Source of the DNA: Actinokineospora spheciospongiae
GTDB taxonomy: Bacteria; Actinomycetota; Actinomycetes; Mycobacteriales; Pseudonocardiaceae
Length of the DNA stretch: 64,000 bases
Assembly: GCF_000564855.1 (NCBI RefSeq)
Contig: NZ_AYXG01000241.1
Coordinates: 98,028-162,027, forward strand
Direction of reading: 5' to 3'
Shown here: piece by piece, positions 57,392-64,000 of the stretch
How positions within the stretch are numbered: position 1 is the first letter of the stretch
How the letters are laid out: every line of letters begins with the position of its first letter
The notes under the pieces: model-generated
Database searches by the model: none
What the model was told of the DNA's origin: nothing
Seen by the model: only the letters and a program-made list of their open reading frames with translations
Made by a program: the position numbers and the translations under genes

Positions 57392-58018
57392 TCAGCCCCC
57401 AGCCTTCACGGTTTCCAGAACCTGCTTGATGACGTCGACCGTGACCTGGCACGGGTCGCCGTGCCCCACCTTGTCCATGGACTGCGTCGTGCCGACGGAC
57501 AGGGTGGTGTCGTCGGCCACGCCGACGGCCACATCGCAGTCACCGTCCTTGCGCCCGTCCCACAGGCTCGCGATGACGGCCGGGTACCCGGAGATGTCCG
57601 GCAGCTCCTGGAAAAGCCCGAACTGACCGACCTCGTTCCCCCTGTACACCCCGCCCAATCCACCTTGGCCCACGACGAAGGCCAAGTTGACGTACCCGCC
57701 GCGGCCGTTGGTCCACCTGCAGTACTCGCCCGTGGCCTCGGTGTCCTGCTTGCCGTTGCCGACACCGAGTCGGTCGAGCTGGGCCTGGGTCAACCCGGTG
57801 CACGGCTTGTCGACGAACTCGCTCACGTCCAGCGGGCTGTCCACCTTGGGGACGCCACCGCCCTGCCCCGAGGTGGTCGAGTTGTCCGGGGCCGTCGTCG
57901 GGGGTTTCGCCGGGCCGGGCGTCCCGGGTGTGGCTGTGGCGCTGCCGCCCTCCTTGGTCATGCACCCGGTGAGCAGCACGGTGCCCAGCACAGCGATCGT
58001 GGCGAGTTGCCCGCGCAT
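57392..58018 (-). CDS. DUF3558 lipoprotein
   Basis: ATG at 58018 gives 208 residues with a lipoprotein signal: MRGQLATIAVLGTVLLTGCM, lipobox LLTGC (Cys at 19). A Thr/Pro/Gly-rich tether (about 25-65) precedes a globular domain with PCTGLTQAQLDRLGV, EYCRWTNG and GDCDVAVGVADD, three Cys besides the lipid-linked one, as in DUF3558. DUF3558 lipoproteins are frequent in Pseudonocardiaceae type VII loci and probably bind something at the cell surface. It follows the first gene of the operon by a single base. Confidence 0.82.
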   Translation of the reverse strand: MRGQLATIAVLGTVLLTGCMTKEGGSATATPGTPGPAKPPTTAPDNSTTSGQGGGVPKVDSPLDVSEFVDKPCTGLTQAQLDRLGVGNGKQDTEATGEYCRWTNGRGGYVNLAFVVGQGGLGGVYRGNEVGQFGLFQELPDISGYPAVIASLWDGRKDGDCDVAVGVADDTTLSVGTTQSMDKVGHGDPCQVTVDVIKQVLETVKAGG

Positions 58019-58019
58019 C

Positions 58020-58445
58020 TCAGATCCCCCCTGTGGTGGGAGCCGTGTCCCCTGGTGAAAGGAGGCGCAGGATGCTGTCCTGATCGGTGCCGCGGTAGGC
58101 GGCGAGAGCGGCCGCGCACTTCCTGGCCTGAGCCATGCTGTAGTTGCGCTTCTCGTGCAATGACCGGACATAGGTGGTCCACGACTGCATGGCCGCCTGT
58201 GCTTGGCCGTCACTGGCTTCTTCGAGACCCGGGCCGTCGATCTTCAGACGGCCCCCGGAGGCGGCTGAGTCGCGGTACTCCCAGGCCAGCGTGAGCCAGT
58301 CCTTCGCGATCGATTCCAGTTCGTCCGGGTCGAAGGCGAACTGGCCCCCGCCCGCGGTGCCGCCCCCCGGCGCGCTGGTCGAACCCGGCGTACTGGAAGC
58401 GATGTCGCCCAGTGAGTTGCCGATGCTCTGGAAGGCAGACGTCAT
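58020..58445 (-). CDS. Hypothetical helical protein, first gene of the type VII operon
   Basis: ATG at 58445, preceded by GGGGGGA, gives 141 residues: MTSAFQSIGNSLGDIASSTPG, a Gly-rich linker, then a helical part FDPDELESIAKDWLTLAWEYRDSAASGG...SWTTYVRSLHEKRNYSMAQARKCAAALAAYRGTDQ. The helical part resembles WXG100-like type VII partner proteins, with WxG-less helices. It heads a 13-gene minus-strand operon reaching 49080. TATCCT (58484-58489 on the minus strand) is a possible -10 box. Confidence 0.65.
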   Translation of the reverse strand: MTSAFQSIGNSLGDIASSTPGSTSAPGGGTAGGGQFAFDPDELESIAKDWLTLAWEYRDSAASGGRLKIDGPGLEEASDGQAQAAMQSWTTYVRSLHEKRNYSMAQARKCAAALAAYRGTDQDSILRLLSPGDTAPTTGGI

Positions 58446-58585
58446 TGCATTCCCCCCGTGCCCCGTACCTACCTCTGCGTGACCGCAGGATACGCCAGTC
58501 GGCCGGACGGGTGGTCCGGAATTGACCGATCCGCCGCACGACAGGTCACTGCCCGCCAGGGTCGGGGGGTGACACACTCGGTTCA

Positions 58586-61252
58586 GTGAGCGAACAGGAG
58601 CGGCTGGCGGCATCCCCCGATCCGGACTCGCCGTGGCGGTTGTGGGGGCCGTACCTGGCGGCCCGGCAGTGGGGCACGGTGCGGGAGGACTACTCGGGCA
58701 ACGGGGACGCGTGGGGTTACCTGACGTTCGACCAGGCTCGGTCGCGGGCGTACCGGTGGGGGGAGGACGGGATCGCCGGGATCTGCGACCGGCACGGGTT
58801 CCTGAACGTGGCGGTGGCCATGTGGAACGGGGCGGACGAGATCCTGAAGGAGCGGTACTTCGGGCTCACCAACTCCGAGGGCAACCACGGTGAGGACGTC
58901 AAGGAGCACTGGTGGATCACCGATGGCACGCCCACGCACTCGTGGATGCGGATGGTGTACCGCTACCCGCAGCGGGCTTTCCCCTACGCGGAGTTGCGGG
59001 AGCGGGCGGCGCGGGCCAGTCGGGACGAGCGGGAGCCGGAGCTGTCGGACACCGGGGTGTTGGCCGAGGACCGGTTCTTCGACGTGGAGACGACCTGGGC
59101 GAAGGCGGGGCCGGATGACGTCTGCGTGAGCATCACCGCCACCAACCACGGGCCGGAGGCGGCGCCGCTGCACCTGGTGCCGCAGGTGTGGTTCCGCAAC
59201 ACCTGGACCTGGGGCCGGGACGCGCGCAGGCCCGCGCTGATCGCCTCCACCGCCGACGGGTGGACCCGGGTGCTCGCGGAGCACCAGCAGTTGGGGCGCT
59301 ACACCGTGCACTTCGACGGCAGGCCGCGGTTGCTGGTGACCGACAACGAGACCGACGAGGCCGCGTTGTTCGGCCGGGCGGTCAACCCCAGCCGCTACAC
59401 CAAGGCGGGGATCGGTGACCACATCGTCGCGGGGGCGGTGGACGCGTGCCAGGTGGTGCCGATGGGTGGGGCCTCGCACCCGGGCACCAAGGCCGCCGCC
59501 TGGTACCGGTTCGACTCGGTGGCGCCGGGTGAGCGGGTCACCGTCCGGTTGCGGTTGATCGCCGGGGACGGGCACGGCAGCGCGTTCGGCCCCACCTTCG
59601 ACGAGACCGTGCTCCGGCGCGAGCGGGAGGCCGACGACTTCTACGCCGGGGTGGTCCGCCGGGGGACCGACGAGGAGCGGCGGGTGGCGCGGTTGGCCTT
59701 CGCCGGGTTGCTCTGGACCAAGCAGCACTACCGGTTCCGGGTGCGGGAGTGGTTGGAGGGCGATCCGGCGCACCCGCCCGGCCCGGCCGAGCGGCACGCC
59801 CCGCACGCCCGCAACGTGCACTGGAAGCACATGGACGTGGCCGACGTGCTGTCCATGCCGGACGAGTGGGAGTACCCGTGGTTCGCCGCCTGGGACCTGG
59901 CGTTCCACATGGTGCCGTTCGCGCTGGTCGACCCGGCGTTCGCCAAGGAGCAGCTACTGCTGCTCTGCCGGGAGTGGTTGATGCACCCGGACGGCCAGTT
60001 GCCCGCTTACGAGTGGGAGTTCGGTGACGTCAACCCGCCCGTGCACGCGTGGGCGGCGTTGCAGGTCTACTACGCGGAGGAGAACAGGGACCGGGTCTTC
60101 CTCGCCAGGGTGTTCCACAAGCTGCTGCTGAACTTCTCCTGGTGGGTCAACCGCAAGGACCCCTACGGCAACTACCTGTTCGAGGGCGGCTTCCTCGGCA
60201 TGGACAACATCGGGCCGGTCAACCGCTCGGCCCCGCTGGGCGACGGGTGGCGCTTCGAGCAGTCCGACGCGACGTCGTGGATGGCCGCCTACGCGCTGCA
60301 CCTGATGCAGATGGCCCTGGAGCTGGCCCGGCACGACGAGGCCTACGAGGACGTGGCGACCAAGTTCGTCGAGCACTTCCTCAGCATCGCCCAGGCCAGC
60401 ACCCACTTCGGCTCCGCTGGCCGCCCGATCTGGGACGAGGAGGACGGGTTCTGCTACGACCTGGTCTCCCGCACCCTGCCCGGTGGGGCGGTGGAGTCGC
60501 AGCCGGTGCGGGTGCGGTCGATGGTGGGGTTGCTGCCGCTGCTGGCGGGTGCGCCGCTGGACCCGTGGGTGTTCGAGGAGCTGCCGGGGTTCGCGGGCCG
60601 GTTGGACTACCTGCTGCGCCGCCAGCCCGCGTTCGGCCAGTTCCTCACCTGGCACACCGACGCCGGCGGTGAGCGCAGCGCGCTGCTGTCGCTGCTGGAC
60701 GAGCGGAAGCTGCGCCGGGTCCTGAGCCGGATGTTCGACGAGGGGGAGTTCCTCTCCCCGCACGGCATCCGCTCCCTGTCGGCGGCGCACCGGGGCGGGT
60801 TGCAGGTGGAGATCGCGGGCTGGCACCACCCCATGGAGTACGAGCCGGGCGAGTCGCGCACCGCGATGTTCGGCGGCAACTCCAACTGGCGGGGCCCGGT
60901 GTGGTTCCCCACCAACGCCCTGCTCGTGCAGGTCCTGCACGCGCTGGAGGCCTTCCACCGGGGCGCGGTCACGGTGGAGCTGCCCACCGGGTCCGGCAAC
61001 GTGGTCAGCGCGGGCGAGGCGGCCGACGAGCTGTCCCGCAGGCTGGCCGCCCTGTTCCTCCCCGGCCCGGACGGCCGCCGCCCCGCCGACGGCGACCGGG
61101 TGGAGGCCACGGACTCGCCGCTGTGGTCACGCCACGTCACCTTCAACGAGTACTTCGACGGCGACACCGGCGAGGGCCTCGGCGCGACCCACCAGACCGG
61201 GTGGACCGCGCTGGTCGCGGTGCTGCTCGCGGGCTGGCCCGCGCAGCGCTGA
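58586..61252 (+). CDS. GH63-like glucosidase (MGH1-type glycoside hydrolase)
   Basis: The 888-residue protein has the large two-domain layout of GH63/mannosylglycerate-hydrolase-like enzymes: a beta-rich N-terminal half with KERYFGLTNSEGNHGEDVKEHWWITDGTPTHSW, and a C-terminal (alpha/alpha)6 toroid with EWEYPWFAAWDLAFHMVPFALVDPAFAKEQL, RFEQSDATSWMAAYAL, EWEFGDVNPPVHAWAA, and the end HVTFNEYFDGDTGEGLGATHQTGWTA. The acid residues expected for inverting catalysis lie in the AWD and EYFDG segments. No signal peptide, so cytoplasmic. GTG at 58586. The substrate is probably an alpha-glucoside or glucosyl osmolyte. Confidence 0.85.
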   Translation: MSEQERLAASPDPDSPWRLWGPYLAARQWGTVREDYSGNGDAWGYLTFDQARSRAYRWGEDGIAGICDRHGFLNVAVAMWNGADEILKERYFGLTNSEGNHGEDVKEHWWITDGTPTHSWMRMVYRYPQRAFPYAELRERAARASRDEREPELSDTGVLAEDRFFDVETTWAKAGPDDVCVSITATNHGPEAAPLHLVPQVWFRNTWTWGRDARRPALIASTADGWTRVLAEHQQLGRYTVHFDGRPRLLVTDNETDEAALFGRAVNPSRYTKAGIGDHIVAGAVDACQVVPMGGASHPGTKAAAWYRFDSVAPGERVTVRLRLIAGDGHGSAFGPTFDETVLRREREADDFYAGVVRRGTDEERRVARLAFAGLLWTKQHYRFRVREWLEGDPAHPPGPAERHAPHARNVHWKHMDVADVLSMPDEWEYPWFAAWDLAFHMVPFALVDPAFAKEQLLLLCREWLMHPDGQLPAYEWEFGDVNPPVHAWAALQVYYAEENRDRVFLARVFHKLLLNFSWWVNRKDPYGNYLFEGGFLGMDNIGPVNRSAPLGDGWRFEQSDATSWMAAYALHLMQMALELARHDEAYEDVATKFVEHFLSIAQASTHFGSAGRPIWDEEDGFCYDLVSRTLPGGAVESQPVRVRSMVGLLPLLAGAPLDPWVFEELPGFAGRLDYLLRRQPAFGQFLTWHTDAGGERSALLSLLDERKLRRVLSRMFDEGEFLSPHGIRSLSAAHRGGLQVEIAGWHHPMEYEPGESRTAMFGGNSNWRGPVWFPTNALLVQVLHALEAFHRGAVTVELPTGSGNVVSAGEAADELSRRLAALFLPGPDGRRPADGDRVEATDSPLWSRHVTFNEYFDGDTGEGLGATHQTGWTALVAVLLAGWPAQR

Positions 61253-61417
61253 CCCGGTGCCGGGCGCTGGTGGCCGGTCACCGAGCGTCATGCTGCATCA
61301 CCAGTGCACAACGAACGAGCTGCGTACTTGTGACAAACCGGCGGAATCCTCGTAATCGATGAAGACGGTGGCAGGATGCGGGCACCGATTCGCCCATCAG
61401 CTTCGAGGAGTGACACC

Positions 61418-62233
61418 GTGCTTCGATCCAAGTCCCGGGTGTTGGCCCTGGTCCCGGCAGCGGTGCTCGCGCTCGCCGCCGCGGGGTGCGGGTCCTCCGA
61501 CTCCAGCGGCGGGACCGGCGCCCCCACCCCCGGGGGGGTCACCCTCATCCAGTCGGGCAAGGTGCTGACCTGCACCGGCCTGCCCTACGAGCCGTTCCAG
61601 TTCGAGAAGGACGGCAAGGTCGTCGGCTTCGACGTGGACCTCGTCGACCTGGTGGCGAAGAAGCTCAACGCCACCCAGGAGGTCATCGACACCCCGTTCG
61701 AGGGCATCCAGTCCGGTGTCGACCTCAACTCCGGCAAGTGCGACCTGGCCGCCGCGGGCATGACGATCGACGACACCCGCAAGGAGAACTTCGACTTCTC
61801 CGACCCGTACTTCGACGCCACCCAGGTCCTGGTCGGCAAGAAGGGCGCCGGGCTCACCGGGCTCGACAAGCTCCAGGGCAAGAAGCTGGGCGTGCAGAAC
61901 GGCACCACCGGCGCCAAGTACGCGAAGGAGAAGGCCCCGGACGTCGAGCAGGTCGTCTTCGAGGACCTCGGCCTGCTGCTCAGCGGCCTGGAGACCGGTG
62001 CGGTCGACGCCGCGATCAACGACAACGGCGTGGTCTACGACTGGGTGAACAAGCACGCCGACTACGAGGTGGGCACCGAGTTCGCCACCGGTGAGCAGTA
62101 CGGCATCGGGGTCAAGAAGGGCAACACCGCGCTGCTGAAGGTCATCAACGAGACCATCGCCGAGACCAGGGCCAGCGGCCAGTACGACACGATCTACGAG
62201 AAGTGGTTCGGCAAGAAGCCGGAGAGCAAGTAA
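61418..62233 (+). CDS. ABC transporter substrate-binding lipoprotein (glutamate/amino acid type)
   Basis: GTG at 61418, with GAGGAG seven bases upstream, gives 271 residues. A lipoprotein signal (VLRSKSRVLALVPAAVLALAAAGC; lipobox AAAGC) is followed by a Gly/Ser/Thr tether and a SBP_bac_3 domain: LPYEPFQFEKDGKVVGFDVDLVDLVAKKL, GIQSGVDLNSGKCDLAAAGMTIDDTRKENFDFSDPYF, and GTTGAKYAKEKAPDVEQV. It binds polar amino acids outside the membrane. It is first in a three-gene importer operon; a strong hairpin between it and the permease probably keeps its level higher than the others. Confidence 0.92.
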   Translation: MLRSKSRVLALVPAAVLALAAAGCGSSDSSGGTGAPTPGGVTLIQSGKVLTCTGLPYEPFQFEKDGKVVGFDVDLVDLVAKKLNATQEVIDTPFEGIQSGVDLNSGKCDLAAAGMTIDDTRKENFDFSDPYFDATQVLVGKKGAGLTGLDKLQGKKLGVQNGTTGAKYAKEKAPDVEQVVFEDLGLLLSGLETGAVDAAINDNGVVYDWVNKHADYEVGTEFATGEQYGIGVKKGNTALLKVINETIAETRASGQYDTIYEKWFGKKPESK

Positions 62234-62244
62234 GGGCTTTCGCA

Positions 62245-62276
62245 GTGGGGCCGGTGCCGGGAGGCGCCGGCCCCAC
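62245..62276 (+). terminator. Intra-operon attenuator hairpin
   Basis: GTGGGGCCGGTGCC (62245-62258) pairs with 62263-62276 (one G-U pair) around a GGGA loop. It lies between the binding-protein and permease genes and probably gives partial termination or stabilises the upstream transcript. Confidence 0.7.
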
Positions 62277-62309
62277 CGTCGTACCGAACACTTCTCCTGG
62301 GAGCGACAC

Positions 62310-63140
62310 ATGGCATTGAGCAAGCGCCAGAGGGGAAAGGCCATCCGCGGGACGCAGTACGGCGTCCTGGTGGTCGTCCTCGTCATCTTCGCCTTCACCG
62401 CGAACTGGACCAAGCTCCGGGAGGCGTTCCTCGACGGTGAGGTCGCGGCGGGGATGTTCCCCGAGGTGATCACCGTCGGCCTGCTGAACACGCTGATCTA
62501 CACCGGGCTCGGCTTCGGCTTCGGGCTGGTGCTCGGCCTGCTGGTCGCGCTGATGCGGCTGTCGTCGGTGCCGGTCTACCGCTGGCTGTCCGGCCTCTAC
62601 GTCGAGTTCTTCCGCGGCCTGCCCGCGCTGCTGGTCATCCTCGCCATCGGCAACGGCATCCCGCTGGCCTTCGGCACCCAGATCGACCGGTACGTCTCGA
62701 TCATGCTGGCGCTGGGCATCGTCGGCTCCGCCTACATGGCCGAGACGATCCGCGCGGGCATCCAGGCGGTGCCGAAGGGGCAGGTCGAGGCGGCCCGCTC
62801 GCTGGGCATGTCGCAGACCAGGGCGATGCTGTGGATCGTGGTGCCGCAGGCTTTCAAGATCATCCTGCCGCCGCTGACCAACGAGCTGATCCTGCTCACC
62901 AAGGACTCCTCGCTGGTGCTGTTCCTGGGCTCCAGCCAGTTGCAGTACGAGCTGACCCAGTTCGGCCGCACCGAGCTCAACCAGTCCCGCAGCCTCACCC
63001 CGGTGCTGGTCGCGGGCATCTGCTACCTGATCATCACCATCCCGCTGTCGTACCTCTCCCGGTACCTGGAGCGGCGCACCGGCGGCAAGAAGATCGCCTC
63101 ACCCACGGCGACCGAGGTGGACACGGAGGCGGTCAAGTGA
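62310..63140 (+). CDS. Amino acid ABC transporter permease (HisM/GluC-type)
   Basis: The 276-residue permease has five or six membrane helices, the inner-membrane EAA loop ([45 protein letters not shown]) that docks on the ATPase, and a C-terminal cytoplasmic tail. ATG at 62310 with GGGAG upstream. The stop overlaps the ATPase start (GTGA, 63137-63140). With the binding protein and ATPase it imports glutamate or another polar amino acid. A single permease gene is present, so it probably works as a homodimer. Confidence 0.92.
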   Translation: MALSKRQRGKAIRGTQYGVLVVVLVIFAFTANWTKLREAFLDGEVAAGMFPEVITVGLLNTLIYTGLGFGFGLVLGLLVALMRLSSVPVYRWLSGLYVEFFRGLPALLVILAIGNGIPLAFGTQIDRYVSIMLALGIVGSAYMAETIRAGIQAVPKGQVEAARSLGMSQTRAMLWIVVPQAFKIILPPLTNELILLTKDSSLVLFLGSSQLQYELTQFGRTELNQSRSLTPVLVAGICYLIITIPLSYLSRYLERRTGGKKIASPTATEVDTEAVK

Positions 63141-63898
63141 CCACGACGACCGGGCCCGCGGTGGTCATCACCGGGCTGACCAAGCGCTTCGGCGACCTGG
63201 AGGTGCTGCGCGGCATCGACGTGCGGGTCGGCGCCGGGGAGGTCATCTGCATCATCGGCCCGTCCGGGTCCGGCAAGTCGACCCTGCTGCGCTGCGTGAA
63301 CCTGCTGGAGGAACCCGATGAGGGCTCGGTGGTGGTCAACGGCGTCGAGCTGACCCACCCCGACGTCGACCTCGACGCGGCCCGCCGCCGCATCGGCATG
63401 GTGTTCCAGTCGTTCAACCTGTTCGGCCACCTCACGGTGCTGAACAACCTCACCATCGCCCAGCGCAAGGTCCTCGGCCGGTCCAAGGCGGAGGCCCAGG
63501 CGGTCGCGGTGGAGAACCTGGCCAGGGTCGGGCTCGCCGACCGGCTCAACGCCCTGCCGTCGCAGCTCTCCGGCGGGCAGCAGCAGCGGGTGGCCATCGC
63601 CCGCGCGCTGTCGATGAACCCCGAGGTGATGCTGTTCGACGAGCCCACCTCGGCGCTGGACCCGGAACTGGTGGGGGAGGTCCTCGGGGTGATGCGGCAG
63701 CTCGCCGACGAGGGGATGACCATGCTGGTGGTCACGCACGAGATGCAGTTCGCCCGCGAGGTGGCCGACAAGGTGCTGTTCATGGACGGTGGGCACGTGG
63801 TCGAGGAGGGCCCGCCCGCGCAGGTCATCGGCGACCCGCAGCACGAGCGCACGCAGTCGTTCCTGCGGCGGGTGCTCAACCCCACGCAGGCGGACTAG
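63137..63898 (+). CDS. Amino acid ABC transporter ATP-binding protein (GluA/GlnQ-type)
   Basis: GTG at 63137 gives 253 residues: [21 protein letters not shown]. Walker [10 protein letters not shown] (about 46-54), Q-loop VFQSFNLF, signature LSGGQQQR, Walker [14 protein letters not shown] and the switch His in [10 protein letters not shown]. This is the polar amino acid (PAAT) ATPase group. Translation is coupled to the permease by a four-base overlap. It ends the operon; bases 63899-64000 show no further gene. Confidence 0.93.
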   Translation: MTTTTGPAVVITGLTKRFGDLEVLRGIDVRVGAGEVICIIGPSGSGKSTLLRCVNLLEEPDEGSVVVNGVELTHPDVDLDAARRRIGMVFQSFNLFGHLTVLNNLTIAQRKVLGRSKAEAQAVAVENLARVGLADRLNALPSQLSGGQQQRVAIARALSMNPEVMLFDEPTSALDPELVGEVLGVMRQLADEGMTMLVVTHEMQFAREVADKVLFMDGGHVVEEGPPAQVIGDPQHERTQSFLRRVLNPTQAD

Positions 63899-64000
63899 TG
63901 CGTCCTTGAAAGCTTTGAAGAGCCCGGTCGTTTGTTGGGCGTGCCCGGGTGGGTGGTTCTGCTTGGGCGGGGCCCCTACGGCGATCACGTGCCCGGCGTG

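Noticed and set aside
63023..63988. Minus-strand frame across the amino-acid ABC ATPase
   Set aside because: Composition is that of an antisense shadow and the plus strand encodes a complete ATPase with all motifs.

Overview
This is a 64 kb window of very GC-rich (about 70% or more) actinobacterial chromosome. The gene content points to the Pseudonocardiaceae (an Actinokineospora, Saccharothrix or Actinosynnema type of organism), which is an inference. It rests on a mycobacterium-like ponA1/padR/ino1 block, a fadA2/fabG4/htdX block, a type VII secretion (ESX) effector operon with EspG, DUF3558 and PPE-like partners, and GTP-dependent PEP carboxykinase. No tRNA, rRNA, CRISPR array, insertion sequence or prophage was recognised.

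Layout. 0-0.8 kb: a lower-GC Panacea antitoxin gene overlapping a Fic toxin gene that runs off the left edge. 0.9-10.7 kb: cell envelope and phosphate genes (GT87 transferase, ponA, DUF5318, PadR regulator, ino1, Tat-exported PhoX with a PHO-box-like upstream repeat). 10.9-15.3 kb: an SDR facing an amidohydrolase that is coupled to a strongly divergent nitric oxide synthase-like haem protein, then trmB and an unknown gene. 15.6-21.7 kb: an ABC exporter with two paralogous permeases, a TetR/SDR pair, and a NarL-type two-component system. 21.9-26.8 kb: a dynamin-like GTPase, GrpE-like, dynamin-like GTPase operon followed by an acidic calcium-loop protein. 27.1-31.3 kb: pckG and a monocarboxylate-type sodium symporter with its DUF3311 partner, separated by a cluster of DnaA-box sequences. 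31.3-36.5 kb: small or hypothetical genes, a ROK sugar kinase, a non-coding repeat-rich stretch and an ORC/Cdc6-like ATPase. 36.6-43.5 kb: a lipid gene group (thiolase, high-molecular-weight FabG, MaoC dehydratase, TetR regulator, two SCP2-like proteins). 43.5-49.0 kb: a branched-chain-type 2-oxoacid dehydrogenase operon (E1alpha, E1beta, E2) and an M20 peptidase. 49.1-58.4 kb: the type VII secretion effector operon, with a TNT NAD-glycohydrolase toxin plus small putative immunity gene, and an ADP-ribosylglycohydrolase placed behind a toxin-less secretion chassis. 58.6-63.9 kb: a GH63-like glucosidase and a glutamate-type ABC importer.

How the parts work together. A 16-base palindrome, CCTACT-N4-AGTAGG, occurs twice between the divergent thiolase and fabG genes, once between the TetR gene and the SCP2-like pair, and once (one mismatch) before a small membrane protein gene, so these genes look like one TetR regulon for acyl/lipid metabolism. 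The type VII operon is tightly packed, with start/stop overlaps through most of its length, and carries two effector cassettes. The most unusual single gene is the NOS-like protein at 12917-13939. It keeps the fold-defining sequence and the haem-ligand cysteine position, but has lost the substrate-binding glutamate, the WRNxxRCIGR context and the C-terminal pterin-site segment.
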